This document shows, one piece after another, positions 15,415 to 21,503 of a DNA stretch of 21,503 bases. How positions within the stretch are numbered: position 1 is the first letter of the stretch; each line of letters starts with the position of its first letter. Made by a program: the position numbers and the translations under genes. The stretch comes from Phycisphaerae bacterium (GTDB lineage Bacteria > Planctomycetota > Phycisphaerae > Tepidisphaerales > Tepidisphaeraceae): the NCBI GenBank assembly GCA_014380825.1, contig JACMJD010000163.1, positions 1-21,503 of the forward strand. Reading direction: 5' to 3'. A model generated the notes under the pieces. The model was given only the letters and a program-made list of their open reading frames with translations, was not told where the DNA came from and did not search any database.

Positions 15415-17370
15415 TCACAGCCCTTGCGCGCGACGTAATCCCGCGGCTGCCGGGGGAAATCCGGGGCGCAGTTGCAACGCCTGCTGGAACGAGTATGCGG
15501 CATCCGACACGTGTCCGGTTTGAAGCTGCGCGGCGCCGAGGTTTGTCCAGGCTTCGACGTTGGTCGGATCCGCCTTGAGCGCTTGGATGAAGTTGTACAT
15601 CGCTTCGTCGAATTCCTTCCGATTCAGCAACAACGAACCCAAGTTGTATCGCGCCGCGACGTACGTGGGGTTGTATGCAATCGCGTCGCGGTAGTGTGCG
15701 ATGGCTTCATCAAGCAGCCCGCGACGCTCGAGGATTCTCGCCAGGCGGAAGTTGGCTTCCGGATAATGCTCCGCGATCGCCAGCGACTTGCGATATTTCT
15801 CTACCGCTCCGTTCTCGTCTCCCTGACGTTCGAGCACCTGGCCCCAGTTGTAATATGCGGGGGCGAAATCGGGGTTGATGCGAAGCGCTTCCTGAAATTC
15901 CGCGATCGCTCGACCGTTGTCTCCGCGCCAGCCATACACGCTGCCGGCGTTGACGTGCGTGTCGTGTATTTTCGGATCGAGCTCCAGCGCACGCAGAAAC
16001 AGCGGTGCGGCCTCTTCGATTCGGTCCTGGGCGATCAGGACTTTTGCGAGGTTCGTCTGCACCATCCACGAGCGCTCGTTCTTGGACAGGGTGTCGCGCC
16101 AGAGGGTTTCGGCGTTGTCGTAAATGGTCGCCTGCCGGTACGTCAGCAAAAGAAGCGGCAGCAACAGCACGGCCGACACGACGTAAGGTTGCACGCGGCC
16201 GACGACGCGCCAGATGATCGCGGCCAGCAGCGCGATCAGCGCGATGCTGGCGTGGTATTGGAAGTGGTCGGCGACGTAGCTGAAACGCATCGGATAGACG
16301 TTGACGAACCCAAGGGCCGGCACCAGCGTGCCGCAGAACAGGAGGCTTGCCGCGAGCGGGCCGCGACCGAATCGGTTGCGAAGCGCGAACAGGGCGACGA
16401 TGACTGCGATCACCGCGACCGGGAAGATCCACAGCCATGGCTCGATGCGGTCGATCGAATCCCAGCGCGGGTAGATGAACGTGAGGTTGAACGGGGCGAT
16501 CAGCTTCGTCGCGTAAAACCAGATCGCTCGGCCGGCGATCAGGATGCGCTGGATCAGGCTCAGGTTCAGCTCGACAATCTTCGTTCCGTCGGCTCCGACG
16601 TGCGTGTGTTCGAGGTAGGACGTGACGGTCGACATCAACAGACCGAGGAGGAAAAAGGGAGCGAGCGGGATCACATCTCGCCGGGTGATCCGTCCGCGTT
16701 TCCACCAGAGGATGACCAGGATCGCAGCGGGGAAGGATGCGGTAACGGTTTTGCTGAAGAGGGCGCAGGTGAAAAGGATGAGTGCAAGCGCATAGCTTTT
16801 CGGATTTAAGACCCACCGCGGGGCGGTGGGCTTTTCTATGTCGGTTACGCGCAAGAGGAAAACTTGCAGCGCACAGAGATAGAACAGCAGCGACAGCACG
16901 TTCTTCCGCTCGGTCACCCACGCCACCGATTCGACGTGAACCGGATGCCCCGCGAAAATCGCTGCTGCTAACCAGGCGCCGGGAACGTTCAGGCGCGCCA
17001 GCAATCTCCACAGGAGCAGCGCGTTGATCGTGTGCAGGACGATGTTGGTGACGTGATAGATCGTCGCGGATTGCGCGCCGAAGAACTGGTACTCGATCCA
17101 GAACGTCGTGTGTACCAGCGGATACCATTGCGGCAGCGACGTCGGATGAAACCAAATTTCACCCAGGCCGGTGAGGTCGCGCAGTGTGTGGTTGTTGATG
17201 ACGTAATCCGGATCGTCCCAGATGAAGCCGGCCCGGAACGCGGGTAGGTAGGCGATCGCGGTGATCGCGATCAGCAGCAAAGCGCCCGGAAGGAACGATC
17301 GCACGCGCGACGGCGCGACGGCCGGATGTTTCAATTTCTTCGAACGCTGCTTCGGACGCTTCTGGGCCAT
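15415..17370 (-). CDS. TMTC-like membrane glycosyltransferase with C-terminal TPRs
   Basis: 651 residues. The first two thirds are a GT-C type membrane domain with about ten helices; the conserved first loop FIWDDPDYV (49-57) has the paired acids expected of a polyprenyl-phosphate sugar transferase. GHPVHVESVAWVTERKNVLS (141-160) and MRFSYVADHFQYH (361-373) match the DUF1736/TMTC pattern. The last third (about 434-637) is six TPR repeats of exactly 34 residues each (e.g. AEFQEALRINPDFAPAYYNW), likely extracytoplasmic and substrate-binding. TMTC proteins in animals O-mannosylate cadherins; bacterial relatives are numerous, but their substrates are unknown. A short palindrome (16812-16830) is expressed in frame in one loop as EKPTAPRW. 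The ATG at 17370 has no Shine-Dalgarno. It is divergent from the next gene, with only 74 bases between starts. Confidence 0.87.
   Translation of the reverse strand: MAQKRPKQRSKKLKHPAVAPSRVRSFLPGALLLIAITAIAYLPAFRAGFIWDDPDYVINNHTLRDLTGLGEIWFHPTSLPQWYPLVHTTFWIEYQFFGAQSATIYHVTNIVLHTINALLLWRLLARLNVPGAWLAAAIFAGHPVHVESVAWVTERKNVLSLLFYLCALQVFLLRVTDIEKPTAPRWVLNPKSYALALILFTCALFSKTVTASFPAAILVILWWKRGRITRRDVIPLAPFFLLGLLMSTVTSYLEHTHVGADGTKIVELNLSLIQRILIAGRAIWFYATKLIAPFNLTFIYPRWDSIDRIEPWLWIFPVAVIAVIVALFALRNRFGRGPLAASLLFCGTLVPALGFVNVYPMRFSYVADHFQYHASIALIALLAAIIWRVVGRVQPYVVSAVLLLPLLLLTYRQATIYDNAETLWRDTLSKNERSWMVQTNLAKVLIAQDRIEEAAPLFLRALELDPKIHDTHVNAGSVYGWRGDNGRAIAEFQEALRINPDFAPAYYNWGQVLERQGDENGAVEKYRKSLAIAEHYPEANFRLARILERRGLLDEAIAHYRDAIAYNPTYVAARYNLGSLLLNRKEFDEAMYNFIQALKADPTNVEAWTNLGAAQLQTGHVSDAAYSFQQALQLRPGFPPAAAGLRRAQGL
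16812..16830. repeat. Small palindrome inside the TPR glycosyltransferase gene
   Basis: CCCACCGC (16812-16819) and GCGGTGGG (16823-16830) form a perfect 8-bp stem with a GGG loop. On the coding strand it gives the PTAPRW peptide at residues 181-186, a loop between two membrane segments. The flanks fit a dispersed element whose ancestral insertion kept the frame. Confidence 0.6.
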
Positions 17371-17444
17371 GCTTGGTTTGCGGTACTATCGCGGACGGTG
17401 ATTGAATTTCCTAACTGGCGCGCTGTCGCCTGAAGGAGCCTGTC

Positions 17445-18086
17445 ATGCTGAAACGTCGAATGATTCTGCCGGCCATGCTGTGCGTAATAATTTTGTGCGC
17501 CGCCGGTCCCGCCGACGAACTGGCGGAGAAGGTGATGAAGGCCAATGGCGCGCAGAACTGGCCGAAGATCTCCCGCATCAAGTTCAGTTGGTGTGTCGAT
17601 CGTGGTGAAGCAAAGAAGATCGTCCGCGCGCACGATTGGGACATCCGCAAGATGACCGACACGGTCACCGTCGATGGCAAAACCATGACTTGCAAAGTGA
17701 CCGGTCCGAACGACACGCAAGAGGCGAAGGACGCGTTCGCCGCGTGGACGAACGATTCGTACTGGCTGATGGCGCCGATGAAGATCATGGACGCCGGCGT
17801 GAACCGCACGGTGAAGCCGGACGAGCAGATCGATGGCAGGAATTATCACGTGCTGCACCTCTCGTTCGGCACGGTCGGCCTCACGCCGGGCGATCAGTAC
17901 AACCAGTACATCGACCCGGAGACGAACCTCCTCGCAGCGTGGGACTACATTCCCGCCGGCGCCGAGCCGAAGCGATTCACGTGGGAAGACTACAAAGACT
18001 TCAACGGCGTGAAGATCGCGACGATGCACAAGATGAACGGCAAGCCGACGGTCACGATTTCGGACATCTCCGTGATGACGGATTGA
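17445..18086 (+). CDS. Exported protein, possibly LolA-like beta fold
   Basis: 213 residues. A signal peptide is clear: basic MLKRRM, a hydrophobic core to about residue 20, then CAAGPADE. The Cys in IILCAAG is not in a good lipobox, so a secreted or periplasmic protein is more likely than a lipoprotein. The mature part has alternating strands, with a conserved-looking end: QYNQYIDPETNLLAAWDYIP, FTWEDYKDFNGVKIATMHKM and a final VTISDISV. This pattern resembles the DUF6503/outer-membrane-lipoprotein-sorting (LolA/LolB) superfamily, in which a curved sheet binds lipid. This assignment is inference from pattern only. The ATG 17445 has AAGGAG (17433-17438) with 6-base spacing. A palindromic repeat and crtI follow; whether they are cotranscribed is uncertain. 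Confidence 0.75.
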   Translation: MLKRRMILPAMLCVIILCAAGPADELAEKVMKANGAQNWPKISRIKFSWCVDRGEAKKIVRAHDWDIRKMTDTVTVDGKTMTCKVTGPNDTQEAKDAFAAWTNDSYWLMAPMKIMDAGVNRTVKPDEQIDGRNYHVLHLSFGTVGLTPGDQYNQYIDPETNLLAAWDYIPAGAEPKRFTWEDYKDFNGVKIATMHKMNGKPTVTISDISVMTD

Positions 18087-18096
18087 AACCCGCCTC

Positions 18097-18153
18097 GTAT
18101 CACGGGCGTCGCGCCCGTGCGAGCGTTAGGCACGGGCGAGACGCCCGTGATAC
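18097..18153. repeat. Palindromic repeat, GGGCGTCTCGCCC family, copy 3
   Basis: The left arm 18097-18120 and the right arm 18130-18153 are inverted copies at 23 of 24 positions. Each arm itself carries a short palindrome (CACGGGCG..CGCCCGTG). The outer edge reads GTATCACGGG instead of GTGGCATGGG, a sub-type of the family. It ends 6 bases before the crtI ATG, in the place a ribosome site would occupy. Confidence 0.87.
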
Positions 18154-18159
18154 CTGGTA

Positions 18160-19710
18160 ATGCCTAAAGCGATCGTCATCGGCGCTGGTTTTGGCGGCGT
18201 CGCCGCGGCGTTGCGGTTGCGCGCCAAGGGTTACGACGTCACGATCATCGACAAGCAGGACAAGCTTGGCGGCCGCGCGTACGTGTATCATCGCAACGGG
18301 TACACGTTTGACGCCGGGCCGACCGTTGTCACCGCGCCATTCTTGTTCGATGAACTGTTCGAACTCTTCGGCAAGAAGCGATCGGATTACGTCACGTTCG
18401 TGCCGGTGTATCCGTGGTATCGCATCCAGTTCGCCGACCGCACCACCTTCGACTACGGCGGCACGCTCGAGCAGACGCTCGAAGCGATCCGCAAAATCGA
18501 GCCGGCCGACGTCGATGGTTATCTGAAGCTGCTGGCGCACTCGAAGAAGATCTTCGACATCGGTTTCACGAAACTGGGCGATCAGCCGTTCGACACGTGG
18601 TGGTCGATGATCCGCGTCGCCCCGCAGTTGCTCCGCCTGGGCAACTGGCGAACCGTCTGGCAGATGACGTGCAAGTACATCCGGAACGACAAATTGCGAA
18701 GAGTCTTCAGCTTCCAGCCGCTGCTGGTGGGCGGGAACCCGTTCAACACGACGAGCATCTATTCGCTGATCCAATATCTGGAACGCGAATGGGGCGTGCA
18801 TTACGCGATGGGCGGGACGGGGGCGATTGTGGAGGCGTTGCGGCGATTGATGGAGGAGGTTGGAATCAAAATACGATTGGGCGAAGAAGTGGAAAAGATC
18901 GACTTGGCGTTCACCAAGACATTTCTGCGTCCGGTGAATGAGCAAGTCGATTCCGTACGATTGAAGGGTGGTGAAGTCATTGAGCTGTGGAGCATTGATG
19001 ACGACGATTATCCGGTACACGATTGCATAGTTGTCTGTAACGCGGACGCTCCGCACGTCTACAAGTACCTGCTCGACAAACAGCATCGCCACGGTGACGC
19101 CCCTCGACGTCTCGACAAGCTCAAGTATTCCATGGGCCTCTTCGTCCTCTACTTCGGCACGACTCGCCAGTATCCGGAGATCGCGCATCACACGATCATC
19201 CTTGGCGAGAAGTATCAGCAGTTGCTGACCGAGATGTTCGACGAGAAGTCGCTGGAGATGAGCGATTTCTCGATCTACCTGCACCGCCCCACCGCGACCG
19301 ATCCATCCATGGCGCCGGCGGGTTGCGATTGCTGGTATGCGCTGGTGCCGGTGCCGAATCTGCAAGGCGGGCAGGATTGGAAAACGCTCGGGCCGAAGTA
19401 TCGGGATCTGGTGGTTGAGTATCTGGAGCGGACGACGATCCCGGGTTTGCGCGAGTGCATCGTCGAAGATTTCTACGTCACGCCCGAGCACTTCCGCGAC
19501 AACCTGAACACGATGCACGGCACGGGTTTCAGCATTCAGCCGACGTTCGATCAGTCGGCGTATTTTCGGTTTCACAACAAGAGCGAGGATATCGAAGGAT
19601 TGTATTTCGTCGGGGCGGGAACGCATCCTGGCGCGGGAATGCCGGGCGTGTTGTGCAGTGCGAAGGTGCTGGATCGGCTGATTCCGCGAGTCGGGACGAA
19701 CGCTAGGTGA
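18160..19710 (+). CDS. crtI: CrtI-type phytoene desaturase (carotenoid FAD oxidoreductase)
   Basis: 516 residues, normal for CrtI. The enzyme uses FAD to desaturate phytoene toward lycopene or neurosporene at the membrane. Visible: the N-terminal dinucleotide-binding loop VIGAGFGG (6-13), the following strand end VTIIDKQDKLGGRA, YTFDAGPTVVTAP, a VVCNADAPHVYKYLL segment, and the C-terminal signature GLYFVGAGTHPGAGMPGVLC. The best fit is a desaturase; a close relative (4,4'-diapophytoene desaturase or CrtO-like oxidase) cannot be excluded. No Shine-Dalgarno precedes the ATG; a repeat element abuts it. The polyprenyl synthase that would make its precursor converges from the other strand 29 bases downstream. 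No crtB is in view. Confidence 0.9.
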   Translation: MPKAIVIGAGFGGVAAALRLRAKGYDVTIIDKQDKLGGRAYVYHRNGYTFDAGPTVVTAPFLFDELFELFGKKRSDYVTFVPVYPWYRIQFADRTTFDYGGTLEQTLEAIRKIEPADVDGYLKLLAHSKKIFDIGFTKLGDQPFDTWWSMIRVAPQLLRLGNWRTVWQMTCKYIRNDKLRRVFSFQPLLVGGNPFNTTSIYSLIQYLEREWGVHYAMGGTGAIVEALRRLMEEVGIKIRLGEEVEKIDLAFTKTFLRPVNEQVDSVRLKGGEVIELWSIDDDDYPVHDCIVVCNADAPHVYKYLLDKQHRHGDAPRRLDKLKYSMGLFVLYFGTTRQYPEIAHHTIILGEKYQQLLTEMFDEKSLEMSDFSIYLHRPTATDPSMAPAGCDCWYALVPVPNLQGGQDWKTLGPKYRDLVVEYLERTTIPGLRECIVEDFYVTPEHFRDNLNTMHGTGFSIQPTFDQSAYFRFHNKSEDIEGLYFVGAGTHPGAGMPGVLCSAKVLDRLIPRVGTNAR

Positions 19711-19739
19711 CGTGTGGTGGCACCGGTTGCGAAACATCT

Positions 19740-20786
19740 TCAACCCGAAGCAAAATATGTCGAGCGAAGCGCCGCGAGCAGATGGAACATTCCAGCGCGC
19801 AAGGACATGGGCAACGCATCACACTTCGCTGCGTCTTGCGCCGTCTCCAGCAGACATGCGATCAACTCCCGCGTCCGATCCACCGCCCCGGCTCGTCGCA
19901 GGTCAACGCGAATCGCCTGGGCCAATGCTGTCGTGTGGCCGTTCGCGTTTTTGAGGTCGGTCAACTTTTGATCGAACCCGGCCCGCGTCGCATCGTCCAT
20001 CGCGGCGCGGGCGCGGATCATCGTGACGGTGCGTTTTCCCTGCACGATATCGCAACCTTCGTGCACGTCGTTCGCCAGATCGGTCAGGTCGTTTTGCAGT
20101 TGATAAGCCTGCCCCAGCGCCAGCGCGAAGCGCGCGACCTGGCACTGACCTTCGCCTTCGACACCGGCAAGCATCGCGCCGGACAGCATCGGCCCCTCGA
20201 AAGTGTACGAGGCCGTCTTCCAGTGATATTCGCGGAGCAGCAGTTCTTCGGGGACGTCGGCGATCGGCGCGTGCGACTGGCAGATGTCGATCGCCTGCCC
20301 GAACCCGGTCGTGCACGCGACACGTGAGAAGATCCGCAACTGGTCGCGATGCATCTGCGGCGAGACGTCCAACTCGTGCAACAGTCGCATGGCTGCGCTG
20401 AACAGCAGATCGCCCCCGACGATCGCCAGGTTCGTGCCGAACTTTCGCGAGTGCCCGTCAAGCGATTCCATCCGCCGGTGCAAGCTGGGCTGATCTCGCC
20501 GCACATCGGATGCGTCGATGATGTCATCGTGGGCAAGGAGGAACGCGTGGAACAATTCCCAGACGCACGCCAGATCGAGCAGCGCTGCGGAATCCGATTC
20601 GGAGCCACTGGCCTGGCGATGCGTCCACAGGCACAACTGCGGCCGGATGCGCTTCCCACCGGCCAGGACATATTCGCGGATAACTTGGTTGACGCCGGAC
20701 AGACCCTCTGCGCAAAGCGTCCGCGACAGGACGCCGCGAAGGTGAAGCTCGATGCGAGCAAGCTGGTCGCTGCCAAGCAGGTTCAA
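19740..20786 (-). CDS. Polyprenyl diphosphate synthase (GGPP/FPP synthase type)
   Basis: 348 residues from TTG 20786. The enzyme condenses isopentenyl diphosphate with an allylic diphosphate. Seen: GGKRIRP (43-49), the first Asp-rich motif in HDDIIDASDVRRDQPSLHRR (87-91 DDIID), GDLLFSAA, and the second motif region QNDLTDLANDVHEGCDIVQG followed by KRTV. The second motif is NDLTD (232-236) with Asn for the first Asp. The two-residue spacing in DDxxD fits an all-trans synthase rather than the bacterial FPP type; product length is unclear. Start: the frame is open to a TTG at 21008, but the extra 74 codons have a weak third-position GC bias (roughly half, against about three quarters just downstream), and the motif positions from 20786 match the family. 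No Shine-Dalgarno at either. It probably feeds crtI with GGPP. Confidence 0.87.
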   Translation of the reverse strand: MNLLGSDQLARIELHLRGVLSRTLCAEGLSGVNQVIREYVLAGGKRIRPQLCLWTHRQASGSESDSAALLDLACVWELFHAFLLAHDDIIDASDVRRDQPSLHRRMESLDGHSRKFGTNLAIVGGDLLFSAAMRLLHELDVSPQMHRDQLRIFSRVACTTGFGQAIDICQSHAPIADVPEELLLREYHWKTASYTFEGPMLSGAMLAGVEGEGQCQVARFALALGQAYQLQNDLTDLANDVHEGCDIVQGKRTVTMIRARAAMDDATRAGFDQKLTDLKNANGHTTALAQAIRVDLRRAGAVDRTRELIACLLETAQDAAKCDALPMSLRAGMFHLLAALRSTYFASG

Positions 20787-21026
20787 TGGATCAACCCCGT
20801 GCCAAGGCCTGTCTCCCCGGAACCACGCATTATTGGCGGCCCGTGCGAGTCGATCAAGTTTCAGAGGTTTTGATGAGTCGACAAGTGATGGCTGAGGCGC
20901 AAAGCAACCGACCGCAACGCGTGCAAGGAGAACGCGCTGCGGCCGGTGCCAAATCCTCGAACCAAACGAACCATCTGCACAGACGACGTCGCGCGCGCCG
21001 CAAACCAATTGGGCGCGCGGCTGACG

Positions 21027-21245
21027 TTAAACCGTGCGGTTCACGAAGCCGACAATCACGAAGATGATCGCCAGCACGAGGAACACGAACAGCAGCGTTC
21101 GGCCGATGCCGGCGCTCATGCCTGCGACACCGCGGGCGCCCAGCACGTAGGCGAGGATCGCGATGATGAAGAATACGACCGCGAGCGAAATCAGACCGCT
21201 GGGCATCGCTTGCGCGAGCAGGCCGAGTGAAGCAAGGGTAAGCAT
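21027..21245 (-). CDS. DUF1328 (UPF0391) small membrane protein
   Basis: 72 residues. Two hydrophobic segments, SLAVVFFIIAILAYVLG and TLLFVFLVLAIIFVIVGFV, are joined by the conserved linker ARGVAGMSAGIGR, the hallmark of DUF1328/YtjA peptides (usually 50-60 residues). The protein is an inner-membrane peptide of unknown role, often seen in stress-responsive sets. The ATG at 21245 has a strong AAGGAG site on the minus strand with 7-base spacing, better than its neighbours. The first 15 residues (MLTLASLGLLAQAMP) are an extra hydrophobic segment compared with the shortest family members; an in-frame internal ATG near residue 14 exists but has no ribosome site. The prenyl synthase follows on the same strand. 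Confidence 0.9.
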   Translation of the reverse strand: MLTLASLGLLAQAMPSGLISLAVVFFIIAILAYVLGARGVAGMSAGIGRTLLFVFLVLAIIFVIVGFVNRTV

Positions 21246-21503
21246 GACAGTTCTCCTTTTCGAAAACTAAGGATGAAGTGCATCCGACCGGCCTGTCGCC
21301 GGTTGACCCGCCGCCGCACGAAGTCGACGGCATCGATATGCGGCTTTGCAAAGAGTGTGCCGAGGCCCGTAGCGTTGCGGCTTACGGCCTTGCAACGCCG
21401 GTCGGTCGTGCTGACATGCCGCAAAACGTCGATTTGGCGTCGTGCCGGTCGAAAGGAGTTGCTATCGCTGGATCGTGGGCCACACCGCGACGGTGCAGAC
21501 TCG
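21246..21503. other. Unassigned region at the right edge, upstream of the DUF1328 gene
   Basis: I see no supported gene. It presumably holds the DUF1328 promoter. In the DUF1328 leader, GGATG/CATCC (21271-21285) and ACCGGC/GCCGGT (21287-21303) form two small adjacent hairpins. At 21453-21458 on the plus strand AAGGAG is followed by TTG at 21459 (too close) and GTG at 21475 (too far); both frames are open to the edge, so a gene starting here cannot be excluded. Confidence 0.35.

Noticed and set aside
15331..15438. A 35-residue open frame starting at ATG 15331 (MNQYETERYSLKQVRDLAKQ and onward), faintly like a MerR helix-turn-helix start
   Set aside because: Its first half is the decamer array, the only GGAGG is 14 bases away, and its end overlaps the TPR gene antisense. 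The resemblance to a helix-turn-helix is weak.
15472..16809. Long plus-strand frame opposite the TPR gene
   Set aside because: It is rich in Arg, Asp, Gln and Val in the way typical of antisense frames; the minus strand has clear TPRs and membrane motifs.
18100..19743. Long open frame (547 codons) on the minus strand opposite crtI
   Set aside because: It is antisense to a gene with unmistakable CrtI motifs and has no domain of its own.

Overview
The window (21.5 kb, GC-rich) is a bacterial chromosomal segment. It has no transposase, phage gene, tRNA, rRNA or CRISPR array that I can see. The likely source is a planctomycete, possibly of the Phycisphaerae/Tepidisphaera-Humisphaera type. Grounds are a secreted CHRD protein with a PEP-CTERM tail, a tricorn-like protease lipoprotein, a TMTC-like TPR membrane glycosyltransferase, many genes without a Shine-Dalgarno site, and a high density of short palindromic 'hitchhiker' repeats. 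The assignment is inference.

Left part (1-8442, all + strand): the 3' end of thiG; a CHRD/PEP-CTERM protein closed by a strong hairpin terminator; rsmG (16S rRNA G527 methyltransferase); a GYF_2 + DUF2569 membrane protein; an AI-2E/PerM family transporter whose tail runs into a 26-bp inverted repeat; a 1218-residue tricorn-like protease with a lipoprotein signal; and rsmH (16S rRNA C1402 methyltransferase), which overlaps the protease gene by 4 bases.

Middle (8475-11480, - strand): a GT-C glycosyltransferase, nusB and ftsY read in one direction and converge on rsmH. Short repeats sit in the glycosyltransferase coding sequence, in the nusB tail and between the convergent genes. From 11624 to 15137 (+) two adjacent membrane-anchored GTPases with an unusual DxPD G3 motif form a probable operon, separated only by a repeat element.

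Right part: a 277-base gap between convergent genes holds five head-to-tail 10-bp repeats (15321-15370), the most striking unexplained signal here. It is followed by the TMTC-like TPR protein (-), a small exported LolA-like protein (+), a CrtI-type phytoene desaturase (+), a convergent polyprenyl diphosphate synthase (-) and a DUF1328 membrane peptide (-). The desaturase and prenyl synthase suggest carotenoid synthesis.

No complete new defence or mobile system is evident. The items most worth following are the decamer array, the tandem GTPase pair and the set of at least seven palindromic repeat families, three of them expressed in frame inside membrane proteins or a protein tail.
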